Shown: positions 12,000 through 23,270, counted from the stretch's first letter. The stretch is 64,000 bases of DNA from Anastatus disparis (GCA_017163975.1 JAFFSR010000090.1:255501-319500); one strand, 5' to 3'. The notes: generated by a model not told the origin, from the letters alone. Numbers and translations are program-made.

Positions 12000-12400
12000 A
12001 GGTCCCCTCCTATTATTTGTTTAATTATTTATTTTAATAATTATTTTATTTATTGAGAGCGCAGCTGTCTCATTATAAATGACAATTCGTTTTAGAGAAA
12101 CGTTACAAGCTAACGCGCCATGCCTAGCTTGTGCAGACTCTTTGTGTTTTTATTGTTAGTTAAAGTCGTTTATGTCTAGGACACCTTACCTAGCTATTGC
12201 GGACTTATACTTAATGATTTGTTAGTAATTTTAGATTATTAGGTGAAAAGCCCGTTATTGTTAAGAACCAAATGCCTTAACATTCGGGGCTTAGCACAAG
12301 GTTAATAGGAAAGGGATGTTACTTGCTTGGATAAGCTCTTTATTGTTAATTGCTATACAAGTTAACGAATTTACAAGGAAGCACGTTAAATACGTGTAAA
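12000..12400. other. Moderate-GC spacer
   Basis: Base composition is noticeably less AT-rich than its surroundings, but there is no long frame. TTAGCTTGTGCAGACT and similar phrases recur loosely (CCTAGCTTGTG, CCTAGCTATTG), hinting at a diverged internal duplication of about 80 bp. Confidence 0.35.
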
Positions 12401-12405
12401 ATATG

Positions 12406-12457
12406 CCTTGCTTAAGACAATGCAATGGCCAAGCGCCCGCCGTTGTCTTAAGCAAGG
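12406..12457. repeat. Perfect 15-bp stem hairpin
   Basis: CCTTGCTTAAGACAA (12406-12420) pairs exactly with TTGTCTTAAGCAAGG (12443-12457) across a 22-base GC-rich loop. Confidence 0.8.
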
Positions 12458-12604
12458 TACAACCGCACAGTAGAAGAGCCGATCCAAGAGTGACGAGAGT
12501 CACAAGCTCCTCGCACTGCATGCATCAGCTCTCCTAGGTCTCTCTCCTACTCTTCTAACTTAGTAGAAGAGAGGGAGAGCCGCCGTATACTTTCAGCGGT
12601 ACTT

Positions 12605-12852
12605 ACCTTCGAGCATATAATACTGGAGGAAGCCTCCCAGCTATTAACTGCGTTACAAGGCGAAGAGAGAGAAAGCCTCGATTTTGGTACGTGCTATCTC
12701 TCTTTCACTTTCTTAGTGGGGAACAAAAGTAGCCAATCAAATCAGGCTAGAGAGAGACAGCACGTACCAAAATAGAGGCTTTCTCTCTCTTCGCCTTGTA
12801 ATGCTTGCTGCCATTCGGAGGCTTCCTCCAGTAGTATATGCTCGAAGGTACT
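12605..12852. repeat. Inverted repeat with about 95-bp arms
   Basis: The left arm includes TTCGAGCATATAATACTGGAGG and GGCGAAGAGAGAGAAAGCCT. The right arm (from about 12745) holds their complements in reverse order, ending CCTCCAGTAGTATATGCTCGAA. The loop of about 55 bp contains AGCCAATCAAATCAGGC. It is GC-richer than its flanks. It looks like a hairpin MITE, but I could not identify target duplications. Confidence 0.75.
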
Positions 12853-12977
12853 TACACATGCAAGTGCGTATACATACATACGCGCGCTTGCATGTTCAAC
12901 CACTTTGGTGTTTTTGGGTGTTTGCGCGCGCATCTTCCAGTAGCGTACGGTTTCAGGGCCGTACATACTCAGGCGCT

Positions 12978-12978
<1 letters not shown>

Positions 12979-13043
<65 letters not shown>

Positions 13044-13388
13044 TATAAAACTTATACTAAATAAAAATAAAACAAACTGTATATTAAAACATGGGCTTAT
13101 GAATATATATATATATATATATATACGTATATATACGTGTGTATATATCTGTGTACACATATACATGGGATATTTAATGTTGATTCACACGCGCGCGTGC
13201 ACACACACAGATTTATATATACGGGACGTTTCATGTCAATTAACATGCATGACACACGTACTTAAGTTTATATATATTTTTCTTCATATATATATGGGAC
13301 TGTTCTTGTCATAGCGCATGCACGAACACACATGGGCTTATGAATATATGTATATACATGGGATATTTTATGTCAATTCCATACACAC

Positions 13389-13439
<51 letters not shown>

Positions 13440-13440
13440 A
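12979..13440. repeat. TA/CA microsatellite cluster with degenerate 'gggac/gggatat' repeats
   Basis: Long (TA)n runs at about 12979-13040, 13102-13125 and 13393-13436 alternate with CACACA tracts and recurring phrases CATGGGCTTATGAATATA and GGGA(T/C)(A/G)TTT(A/C)ATGTCAATT. It reads as a degenerate tandem array. The open frames over it (Tyr-Ile repeats) are microsatellite artefacts. Confidence 0.8.
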
Positions 13441-13873
13441 CGTTTTATGACAATTTTTTCCATGTATATTAATATTTATTAAGAAAGTTTTGAAATCAAT
13501 TAAGCAATCGTCGAATACTTTTGTATTCAATTCATTCTTTTTAAAATAATATTAAATTCATAAAAATATCATTACACTATCTTTTAATTTTCGAATGTAA
13601 TAAGATTTCTTCAAAGCTTTCGAATATTATGTCTGTTATTTTTTGTTTTAAGTCATTATTTAAACTGATGAATACTATTTTATTATATTATTATTACTTT
13701 TAAAAAAGTATATTTTAGGCGAGTTTAGTTATTAAACAGTATAGTATTCTTTAGAACATTTTTTCTAAATATTTCTTTTTTTTTTTTACTACATACATCA
13801 TATTTTTTTTTTAATTTCAGTTCTTGAGAGTACTGAAATGAATTGAGTAATTATTATTAAGTTTATACCTTTT
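13441..13873. repeat. Diverged 100-bp repeat unit and AT-rich flank
   Basis: 13479-13570 contains AAGAAAGTTTTGAAATCAAT, AGCAATCGTCGA and GTATTCAATTCATTC, which recur twice at 14170-14380. The SINE at 13889 lies between them, inside the array. The rest is AT-rich with homopolymer runs. Confidence 0.65.
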
Positions 13874-14163
13874 ACTAGATTTATCTATGCCATTTATATC
13901 GCGACTCTTTAAAAAACCCGACCTCATTGGGTATCGGTTGATTGTTGGTTACAAAAGTGGCTGACCATCCATCGGTAGTCAAAGTTTTCGGTATGGTGGG
14001 TCTGACAGTCCTAGCCTGATGTAATGTGTTAAACAGATGCCGGGCGGGGGACTTCCTCGACTTCACCATATATAAAAGGTTAATCATATAGAGGACAATA
14101 TTCTTTATATATTAATCTTTTTTTTAAAAAAAAAAAACAAAAAAAAAAACTAGATTTATCTAT
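13874..14163 (+). mobile_element. SINE family A, copy 1 (5'-truncated) with target duplications
   Basis: The body runs 13889-14148 and is flanked by the exact 15-bp repeat actagatttatctat (13874-13888 and 14149-14163), as produced by LINE-driven target-primed insertion. Shared with copies at 22554 and 38815: ATCGGTTGATTGTTGG, ATCCATCGGTAGT, TTTTCGGTATGGTGGGTCTGACAGT, CCTCGACTTCACCAT and GGTTAATCATATAGAGGACAA. The tail is T-rich, then A-rich. The tRNA-like head is missing here. The minus-strand frame over it is not a gene. Confidence 0.9.
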
Positions 14164-14169
14164 AGTTTT

Positions 14170-14380
14170 TGCTTAAGAAAGTTTTGAAATCAATCAAGCA
14201 ATCGTCGAGTACTTCTGTATTCAATTCATTCTTTTTAATAATCTAAAATTCATGAAATATTTACAGTTTCGGCTGAAGAAAGTTTTGAAATCAATGAAGC
14301 AATCGTCGAGTATTTCTGTATTTAATTCTTACTTTTTAATAATATAAAACCCATAAAATATTCAATTTATATTCTCTTTG
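14170..14380 (+). repeat. Two tandem units of about 105 bp
   Basis: Units starting at about 14173 and 14277 share AAGAAAGTTTTGAAATCAAT, AGCAATCGTCGAGTA and TTCTGTATT. A third unit lies beyond the SINE at 13479. The SINE therefore landed in an existing tandem array. Confidence 0.75.
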
Positions 14381-15595
14381 ATAGACGAATATTTGGAAAA
14401 ACTTTGCCAAATAATTTTTTAAAAAAAGGGATTATTGAGATGAAGATAGCGATAATAGTACACATCGAAATTGAAAAAAAAAATGATTTATCAGATCAAC
14501 TTATTATTCCATTTATGAGTGAATATTACTACTTAAACATTGATGAACTATACTTGATCTTAGTGATATCTATTTTATTTTATTCCTGATGAAAGATTTA
14601 CTTAATAAACAATTTCCGAAACGATTAGCTTCAAAGTTTCGGAATAATTTTCTATTTAATATGCTACGGTTAAAGACCAAAATTGTGCAATTTTATTTCT
14701 CAAAACTTGGCAGAAGAGCCATTAGCTTCTAACAACTTATATTTGAGAATTTGCTGCCATCAACTTCAAAATTATTTATGCCTTTTTAAAACTTTCAGGG
14801 AAGATACCCTTTTCAATTGTAATACTTTTAATAAAATAAAATTATGCATTCTCTATCTCATCACACTATCTTTTTATTTTCAAGTGCTGTAAAATATATT
14901 AAATTTTACTAAATACCTACAAAAGAACTTGCCAGGCCCGTGGTTAGGGGAAAAATAATATTTCGATATGCTATAACTACTATTCCAAAAGGATTTGAAC
15001 TCAGCTTTCATTTAAAAAAAGGTTTAAGCTTTTAGCTAATAATTCTGAGGAACTATAAGCGTTTGAAAATCTAGTAACTTTTTTAGTGATTTTCTTCGAT
15101 GGCCTGTAACTAGGGAAATATTGAGCGTTGGCCTCTAAAATTTTGGCTTTCTTCATATTTCTGCATCCAGAAAACATTCCCAAAATTTGAGCAAAAACGG
15201 TGACCTGAAGGTGAAACACTCTCCTTGTAAGTATAAGAAATAATAGAAATTTTATATGTAGATATGTGATAAATGAAACAAATTTTATATAATATGCTAA
15301 TCAATTAAAAAATAATAAGTAACGAAAATGATATAAATGACTAATAAAATGGGAATTTATAAATAATTTTTTATAATTCAAATAAATTATGAAAAAATTA
15401 ATTCTGGGGAGCTATGTAAAGCACACACTTATACACCACAGTACACCGACAAATATACATATAGATAATTATAATAAGCCCCACTCTCTCTAATCAAAAA
15501 ATCGAAGGAGAAAGAATCAAGAAGAAAGGCAAGAAATATTTACAAATATAAGGAATTATTCAAATAAAAATTAACAAATGTAAATAGGTGTGAGT
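14381..15595. other. AT-rich region without a supported gene
   Basis: Short frames only (for example 14404-14589 and 14683-14892) with no known domain. On the minus strand near 14985-15050, TTAGCTAAAAGC and GAGTTCAAATCC resemble tRNA A and B boxes in the right order. This could be the head of a decayed SINE, but a cloverleaf is not evident. Confidence 0.35.
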
Positions 15596-15760
15596 GTGTA
15601 TGTGCGCACTGGCAACAGCGGTAAAAACTCACTTTTCTAGTGAGCCGCGAACGTGCGGCGCCGGCCAAGCTAGTATCCCTTTGGAGCCTTGGCCAAGCGG
15701 ACCCGAAGCTCGCGACTTCTCTAAGAGGTAAGAGTCCACACGCAAGTCATGTGCGAGGCA
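15596..15760. other. Short GC-rich island
   Basis: Contains GCCGCGAACGTGCGGCGCCGGCC and two GGCCAAGC/GCCTTGGCC inverted motifs that can form a stem around a 14-base loop. There is no reading frame of note. It may be part of a repeat or a regulatory patch; nothing distinguishes the two. Confidence 0.4.
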
Positions 15761-16224
15761 GTTGAATTACCAATAACTGTGTAGACTTATGCATTACCAG
15801 CTATTGATAGCTTAATGAATGCTATTCCATTTCAGAATATAGAGAGCATTTTTTTATGATAAATCTGCCCTATTATTTATGGACCTTTTCTTTTTGTATA
15901 AGTATTGGCATTTGGCCTTCATTATTGATTATTAATAAATTAAAAGAGAGTATAAGAACCTTTTACAAATGGTCAATATTAAGATGATATATTCTATGCA
16001 GGTAAAGAAATATTATTTAAATCACTTATAAATGCTCTTCTGTTTAAAAAAATAAAATTATCCGTTATATAGAATATGTGATTATTAAATTAATTTTAAA
16101 AAAGCTTCATAGCATTAACAAATATGTATTTATTATTTGCGGTTTTTTGAACAAATTTATTCATTTCAATAACGTTTATTATTAATGTGGTTAAATAATT
16201 AATTAGAAAAAAATTTTATTTAAT
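15761..16224. other. AT-rich spacer
   Basis: I see nothing beyond AT-rich, stop-riddled sequence. Confidence 0.3.
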
Positions 16225-17510
16225 ATTTAACGCTAAGCAAGCTAGACGTCTCGTTTGTTATATTTTAACGGAACTAGGATTATAATTCATCGCTTTTCTG
16301 CTACGGAAAAAGCATCCATTTAAAGAATTGCCCGCAGACATATTTCGGTTACAGTACAGTTTTCTTCGAGACATTATTTAAGTACACTTCCCCTTAATAA
16401 CTCGTCAAAAAGTTATTGAATCCTAAGAAAACTAGACTTTTAATTTGCCGCTTTTCTGCTTCGAAAAATGGATACATGTAAAGAATCTGCCGCGGCCATA
16501 TTTCGACTACAATAAAGTTTTTTAATAGACATTATATTAGTAGAGATACCCATAATAACTTGTCACAAAATTATTGGTTTCCAAACAGAAATAAGATTTC
16601 CATTTGCCGCTTTCTGGCCATTGAAAAAGCGCATATTCAAAAAATTAGTCGCGGCAATATACAGGGTAAAATACAGTTTTTTGTTAGACGTCATATGAGT
16701 ACATACAGTTTTAAGAATTTGCCAAATATTTCTTATATTTTAACGGAACTATGCTTATATATTGCCGTTTTTCGGCTTCAAAAAATGCATTCATTTAAAG
16801 AATTTGCTGTGGTCATACTTCGACTACAATACAGTTTTTTTTATACATCATTTAAGCACATATACCCTTAACTCATCAAAAACTTATTGAATTCTCACAG
16901 AACTAGGCTTTCAATTTGCTGCTTTTCTGCTTTTATATCATTCAAGTACACATACCCTTAATAACTCGTCAAAAAATTATTGAATTCTAACAAAACTAGG
17001 CTTTTAATTTGCCGTTTCCTAGCTATCGAAAATGCTTACATTTAAGAATTTAGCCGCGGCGATATTGCTAGTAAAATACAGTATTTTATTAGATATCATA
17101 TCAGTACAAAAAACTTCGAACACTCGTTATGTACTGAATATATTTTAACGATACTAGGCTTTTAATTTGCCGCTTTTTTTCTTCGAAAAATTCATTTATA
17201 GAAAGAACTATTTGCTGTCATATTTCCGCTAAAATACAGTTCTCTAGTAGACATCATATTAGTACACCTACACTTAATAACTCGTAATAAACTCATTGGA
17301 TCGAACTTGGGTCCTTAATTTGCCTGTTGGTTTTTTGCTTTGAAAATCGCATATATTCAAAGATTTAGCTGCGACCATATTTTGGATAAAATACAGTTTT
17401 CTAGTAGACATTAGTCAGTACACACACTCTTAATAACTCGTCAAAAATTTATTGAATTCTAAGCAATCTAAGCTTTCAATTTGCTATTTCCTGGCTATGT
17501 AAAAGACATT
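16225..17510 (+). repeat. About 150-165-bp satellite, roughly 8 units
   Basis: The anchor ACTAGGCTTTTAATTTGCCG recurs (with changes) near 16278, 16428, 16583, 16748, 16901, 16996, 17152, 17310 and 17470, together with CGCGGCCATATTTCGACTA, AAAATACAGTTTT and CATATCAGTACA. Two unit types can be told apart: one with GCTTTTCTGCTTCGAAAAA, the other with GTTTCCTGGCTATCGAAAA. They tend to alternate, suggesting a dimeric higher-order unit. One unit (16901-16996) is shortened. The plus-strand frame at 16560-16871 is incidental. Confidence 0.8.
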
Positions 17511-19105
17511 GGTTATTTTATGTATTTATTCTAATTTTAATTCTAATTTTTTAAATTATGTTTTCTATCAATCTTATCGACTTTGATAACAAATACACAT
17601 CATAGCATATTTTGCTTTATTAAGTAACAATCTTTTATAGAAGTGTCAGAAATTTTATTATTTGATGTTAATTATTTATCAAAATTGTCTTTTAGAAAAT
17701 TTTATTTTTGGTAAAGTTACATATTATAAAATAATTTGAGTACTTTTCAAAAAGTGTTTGGGTCATTATCATGCTGCAATTTCAGATTTTAAGAAAAAAA
17801 AATTATTTACTTTACCAAAAATTAATTTTTTAAGTTTCTTAATTTTTTGAATTTTTTTGCTAAATTTTAATAATTCTTTTCTGAAGAATAAGGCGTTATT
17901 GAGAACAAAACCTGAGCCTGTTTAACGTTTTAAATAATTAAAAGAATGCAAAAATATTTTTAAAAAAATTTTTTTGGAATTTTTAATTTTCTTAAATGAT
18001 TTGTTTGTGACAAATTACTTAAATTTCAATATTTCGAATTTGGGAAATCACATCTTTGCAGCGTCAAATACGCGGCAAAGTATAAGCCCAATTACAAGCA
18101 ATTACGACAAAAAATATTTTTTTTCTGAAATGAATTTTTTATTATATATTATTATTATTATTATTTGACCGAGAAGGAACATTTTTTTTCTCTGACAAAT
18201 TTTTCTATTCCTTTTAAATTCAGAGATATTCATACATCGAAAAAAGCCTTATTTTTAATATAAAATTTTATAACTCCGGTTTAAAAAGTCGAATCGAGAC
18301 GTTTGACATTGCATTTTTATCGTCGAAATATAAGCTTTAAAATCTATTTAGTTTTGTATTAATGTAACGATTTGTACTAAAATTGAACACTATTTTATAA
18401 AGTCAAAACCAAGTTAAAAAAAATTTCTTTTTAAACAAGAATAAAAGATACGAAAAAAATGTTTTTTTCATATTAAACCAATGGTTTTTGAAAAAATTTA
18501 CAATAATCTTTCGGATACTGTTGGAATTTTTAGGCTACGACCATTTTTTCCAGAGTTATAAAACTTTTTAGATAAGTCGATTTTAGACGAAGGGGGGCAA
18601 AAATAGCTCGGTGGCAGTGTATTACCAACTATTTCATTAACAAAGTTGAAAATAGTAATATATTGTTCAATAAATTTTCATTCAGTATTTCAATCAACAT
18701 TGAAATCTTTCATTGACAAATTTCTTCCTGTGTAAAAAGAAATCAATAATTATTATTTATTTATGAGAAATCCCATTACACGGAGAAAGGTTATAATTAT
18801 AGTTATTTTTATTTTCATTTTAGCTACTTAGGGTATTTTGCCACTTCACTTGTTCAGTTTATCGATGATTCTTCGAAGTGGATCCCTCGATGATATTTTC
18901 TTTCAATCAATTTCCACATTTAAATTTTTGTCCAGTGGGACTTTATTTGCGCGACTCAATATTTGACCAGTGAAACTTTTTAATATAATCTAACTGCTTT
19001 TTCGTAGTTTCCAGATTCTACTTTCCGCAGAGAAATTGAGAAAAAATTTTCAGAAATTTTTCGGGGGAACCGAACTCTAGTCTACTAGAGTACGAGTAAA
19101 GTGGC
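17511..19105. other. AT-rich region without recognised features
   Basis: Long A and T runs, a (ATT)n tract near 18148-18165, and no frame above 64 codons. No inverted or tandem structure stood out by eye. Confidence 0.35.
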
Positions 19106-19494
19106 TTAAGAAGGGGCCGAACTATCTGTCTCTGTCTAATAGCGTTTTTCATCATTTATAAAAACACTATCCTTTATAACAAGAAAAAAATAGCAGCCCC
19201 CGCTAGATATTAGTATAATTAGTAAATTTCGTAATAACAAACAAATTTTTTTACTGCGTAGTTTTTGAATAATTAGAGACCTACCAAAAAAAGATAGGTT
19301 ATATTCTAGATTGCTAGTAGGTCTCTAATTAGTCAAAAACTATGCGGTAAAAAATTTGATTTTTATTACAAAATTTACTTATTATACTAATATCTAGCGG
19401 GGGCTGCTATTTTTTTCTTGCTATACCGGATAGTGTTTATATAAATGATGAAAAACGCTATTAGACAAAGACAGATAGTTCGGCCCCTTCTTAA
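19106..19494. mobile_element. Palindromic TTAA MITE (family P), copy 1
   Basis: TTAA (19106-19109) and TTAA (19491-19494) bracket an almost perfect palindrome with arms of about 180 bp and a loop of about 30 bp. Termini are GAAGGGGCCGAACTATCTGTC and its complement. The arms share AGCAGCCCCCGCTAGATATTAG. The TTAA site suggests a piggyBac-type source. A related copy is at 48844, with similar terminus and length. Confidence 0.85.
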
Positions 19495-19689
19495 CTACTA
19501 GACTACCGCTGATCCTTACAAAGAAAGTAAATAACGAAAAATAACGTTCTTCTTTGTGAAAGCAGCATAAATTAAAGCGTGTACTCAAAATTTTCGATGT
19601 TTGCAGAAGCATTTAATGCAGGCCTAACGCATCTAACTTTCTATAGTCCACTACGCAACGGAGACTTGAAATTTTTTTATCATATTTAT
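19495..19689. other. Spacer between two inverted-repeat elements
   Basis: Short, stop-rich sequence with no domain seen. Confidence 0.3.
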
Positions 19690-19779
19690 TAAAGTATCTA
19701 TCATATCGTCGGTATATATGAACAAAGGCGCGCTAGCAAAATGATACGAATAAAGGTGAGGTAGGAATTTTCTAAGAAA

Positions 19780-20005
19780 AAAGGCTCATTGCAAGACTTC
19801 ACGACCAAAAAAGGCGTATGTTTAAAAATTGACGGCAAAAAAGGCGTATTACACGAATTTACAGCAAAAAAGGGCGCATTACAATAATTAATGTCGAAAA
19901 AGGGTGCATTACAATAATTGATAACGAATAAGGGTACACTACAAGAATTGACGACGAAAAAAGGCATACTACAAGAATTAACAGCGAAAAAGGCGCACTG
20001 CACTG
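19780..20005 (+). repeat. About 30-bp tandem repeat, left arm
   Basis: Repeated ACGACGAAAAAAGGCGTATTACAAGAATTG-like units (read in parts) with point differences. The minus-strand frame over them is a by-product and gives a Cys/Phe/Asn-rich repeat peptide. Confidence 0.8.
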
Positions 20006-20114
20006 ATGGGAAGAAATCATAATACTTTACTCGGTGAGAGAACTGTTAACAAATAATGCACTTGTATAGAAAAAAATCGACGAAATTTTTATGCATTAAT
20101 AGTTAAGAAATGAT

Positions 20115-20790
20115 ATATTTGAGGATATTCACAAAACTTTTAACATTTTAATAAACTCTGAAATGCTTAATTAAAAATACTCAGCTTCCTGACCAGATAC
20201 ATTGACCTACCACTATTCAAATTAATAGTTTTGAAGCCAATAAATAGATCCTGGTATTCTTGTGATAGTATATGAAAACTTATTTTCAATATCACGAAAA
20301 TTACCGAAACGAGTAACCATTTTACGTGACAAATCATATAAAAATGCAAAATTTTCGAAAATTTATGGAACTATTTAATTTAATGTATTTGATAATCCAA
20401 AAAAATCACAAGGAATTATTTTTTGACTTCATTACGAAGAATTTAAGCCGGGTCAAACTTGTGTATCTTATAAAAATGTTGAGCTATCTTAAATTTTACC
20501 AAAAATATACTTCATATCTTCTACAGGCTGCTAATCAACTTTTTGAGCAGGTACACAAGTTTGACCCGGCTTAAATTCTTCGTAATGAAGTCAAAAAATA
20601 ATTCCTTGTGTAATATAATTACACAATAAGTTTTCATATACTATCACAAGAATACCAGGATCTATTTATTGGCTTCAAAACTATTAATTTGAATAGTGGT
20701 AGGTCAATGTATCTGGTCAGGAAGCTGAGTATTTTTAATTAAGCATTTCAGAGTTTATTAAAATGTTAAAAGTTTTGTGGATATCCTCAT
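20115..20790. repeat. Nested palindrome inside the 19.7-21.7 kb element
   Basis: Outer arms (about 20120-20280 and 20625-20785) are near-identical inverted copies containing GACCTACCACTATTCAAATT and CCTGGTATTCTTGTGATAG. An inner pair of arms of about 64 bp (20403-20466 and 20545-20612) contains AGCCGGGTCAAACTTGTG around a loop of about 80 bp. About 120 bp separates outer and inner arms on the left but only about 10 bp on the right, so one side gained or lost sequence. Confidence 0.85.
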
Positions 20791-21194
20791 TTACTGTGAG
20801 GGCTTTACAAAGCGAGAAAAATTTTTTGGACAGCAAAACAAACTTAAAGTTACAATTTAGGTAAGTACACTTCATATATATAGAATATTAAGCATAGAAT
20901 ACTAATCATAAAAACTTATGAATGAATATATTTAAAAAGTCAAGACTCTCTTTTTAATATTTGAGTTAATTGTCCGTGATCCCAGAACTAGTGTATATAC
21001 GTTTGTCAAACACAGAGTTGTGTATCAGACCATTTTTTCTTTACACTTTTCAAATGTTTTGACTTTGAAATAATTTATAAATATTTAAGTTGAAATTATT
21101 TGTTAAATATTATCATTATTATAAGTAATAATATATTTTAAACTGTTATGATAGAGTTAAGGCATGATGATTCAAAGAATTGATTTCTTTAAAA

Positions 21195-21323
21195 CTCTGG
21201 TAGAAATTTCACCAATAAAAATGGTGTATCTGTTACTCGTTGACTAACTTTATAGGTTATGACTGTGTTTTAAACTAATAGTCAACGGTTGGCGAAAAAT
21301 TGGTGACGATTTCTACCAGGGAA
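21195..21323. repeat. Short hairpin MITE-like repeat
   Basis: Ends CTCTGGTAGAAATTTCACCAA and TTGGTGACGATTTCTACCAGG are inverted copies. A second inner inverted pair (CGTTGACT/AGTCAACG) lies between them. Confidence 0.65.
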
Positions 21324-21715
21324 TAAAGATTAAAAATACTCGGCATCCAAAGTGATCATTCATTATTATTAATGAATATTTTTTAACTATTAGGAAACAT
21401 TCTTTTGACTCAACTATTATGAAAATTTTGGGGCGTAATTCATCACGACTTAGCTGTTATAATTTCTTTTTATCAGTGTACAGACATTGACGGTGATTTA
21501 AAAGTCTTTATCGCCATTAATTCTTACTGTGCGCCTTTTTCCACCATCAATTCTTGTAGTACACCTTTTTTCGCCACCAATATCTTATTGCGGCTTTTTT
21601 TACCATTAACTCTTTAATCTATCCTTTATCTACGTCAAAATCATAGCACGCCTTTTTTGCTGACATTTTTCAAAGGGGCGCCTCTGTTCGTACATACCGA
21701 CGATATAATATACGC

Positions 21716-22019
21716 AAAAATATTAACCTCTAGACTGCCGTGATTACGTCATATGATGCGCACCCCTGACTCGCACAAATCCACCCTTGATAGGGTTCTA
21801 CCTAGTAGGCCTCAGAACACTTTTCTATAGGGAAAATCGACTTTTCATTTTTTCAAAATCCCGCCGGTCTAAAGATTGAAGAGTGTTTTAAAGAGCAATA
21901 AAAAATTACAAATCAAAAAATAATTTTCAATCAATGTTTTTCCTTTAATGTTTTTAATTTTATCAAAAATCTGCTTTGAAGTTTGAAAAAATCAATTTTT
22001 CCATTTGCAATTCTATAGT
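21716..22019. other. Spacer without recognised features
   Basis: Mixed composition at the start (GCGCACCCCTGACTCGCAC), then AT-rich. No frame or repeat identified. Confidence 0.3.
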
Positions 22020-22375
22020 AAATGGTTAAAAGAAAATATATAACAAATTGGGATATTGCATGAAAAACTTTTTTTTAACCGTTACATCCTTCATTTAGAA
22101 AAAGAAAAAATAAATGACACGTTTTCTTTTATCATGAAAATAAAAACTCAAAGAGATAGAGGCAGCTGAAGTGTGTGACATCACGATTGCTATAGCAATT
22201 TATCATGGCGCTATATTTATATGTATCAAAATTGTATTAACTTATACCGGTTATAACTTTTACAATTCATAATATTTTGAAAACGAAAAAAATACGGGTA
22301 TTTTATTTTTTCGTATTCTATCTGACGGTAATAATACGTTTTCATGCAAAATGTCAATTGCAGATTAAAATATGT
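22020..22375 (+). repeat. Dispersed repeat family R1, copy 2
   Basis: Same landmarks as the copy at 11010, without the hairpin insertion, so it shows the uninterrupted arrangement CTGACGG...TTTTCATGCAA. Confidence 0.7.
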
Positions 22376-22542
22376 ATTAAAAAAATATCCAGGTATGGTT
22401 TAAGCTAAGGGTATCAAATGCATTCAAATGTGCACCGTGTGTCGACACATTTTTCATCAGTTCTAGTCATTGTAGAGCTTAGATTGAGTATCTTTTCATG
22501 TTTACTTTCGTATATTTAAAATAAGGTCGTGAATTCATATAT

Positions 22543-22870
22543 TTTAAAGTATTTTTTTTTTTTTTTTAAAGATTAATATATAAAGGATATTGTCCTCTAT
22601 ATGATTAACCTTTTTCCATGGTGAGGTCGAGGGAGTCCCCGCCCGGTATCTGTTTATCACATTATATCAGGCTGGACTGTCAGACCCACCATACCGAAAA
22701 CTTTCACTACCGATGGATGGTCAGCCACTTTTTGTGACCAACAATCAACCGATACCCAATGAGATCGGATTTTTGAGAGTCGCGATATAAAATGGCACGT
22801 ACACGAATTTTCTTTCGAAAAAAAAGTTAGAGGTACCTGGCCAGGATTCGAACCCATGCTTTGAAGTATT
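22543..22870 (-). mobile_element. SINE family A, copy 2
   Basis: Reads on the minus strand from about 22859 to 22554. Its 5' part carries GGGTTCGAATCCTGGCC, a perfect match to the Pol III B box (GGTTCGANTCC), so the family is tRNA-derived. An A box is not visible and the head may be truncated. Flanks TTTAAAGTATT (22543-22553) and TTTGAAGTATT (22860-22870) form an 11-bp target duplication with one mismatch. The 3' end is A-rich on the minus strand. Confidence 0.88.
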
Positions 22871-23262
22871 AATTGCATTAAAAAGAATTAATCTTTAATT
22901 GAATATTTTCCGTTCGAATTTTGTGATTAAAAATCTCTGAAAATTTGATTTGACTATCGATTTTCAATACTTATAAATATTGTAAAGAGTTAAAATCTTT
23001 TAAGATTTTTTTAACTAAGCCTGTTACTATATCTGGAATTTGGCTAGCTACTTAAAGATAATAAAAAGAATCCTTTTACATAGATCACTGTACGTATATC
23101 TGAAAAAAACGATGAGTTTTAATTGTAACACAAATTTTTGTGTACTTATACTTTATTTTATAAATTGAAAAATGAAGATTAAAAAAAGAAACCATCACTT
23201 TTTTGACTAAAATACTTTTAATATTAATAACTTTAATAATAAAAAATAAAATCATTATAGTT
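22871..23262. other. AT-rich flank of the DDE transposon
   Basis: Nothing recognised. Its last eight bases (23263-23270, listed separately) are the left target duplication. Confidence 0.3.
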
Positions 23263-23270
23263 ATAATATA
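23263..23270. repeat. 8-bp target duplication of DDE transposon copy A
   Basis: ataatata directly before GGCTGATTCC. The same octamer follows GGAATCAGCC at 28066-28073. Being AT-only, part of the match could be chance. Confidence 0.7.

Larger units (their letters stand above)
19690..21715. mobile_element. About 2-kb inverted-repeat element with tandem repeats in its arms
   Basis: The left end ATCGTCGGTATATATGAAC (from about 19705) and right end GTTCGTACATACCGACGAT (to about 21705) are inverted copies. Inside each lies an array of roughly 30-bp units containing AAAAAAGGCGCATTACAAGAATT or its complement: about nine on the left (19780-20005) and six or so on the right (21520-21670). This is again a foldback-type layout, smaller than the one at 93-8639. 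No gene is present. Confidence 0.7.

Noticed and set aside
12742..13530. Frames with long Tyr-Ile runs (for example 12838-13314)
   Set aside because: Translation of (TA)n microsatellites and a hairpin repeat; no independent coding signal.
14985..15050. tRNA gene or SINE head on the minus strand
   Set aside because: A- and B-box-like phrases are present but no cloverleaf or second copy was seen in the window.
15596..15760. CpG-island promoter
   Set aside because: GC-rich, but with no adjacent exon, TATA or downstream frame to support a promoter.
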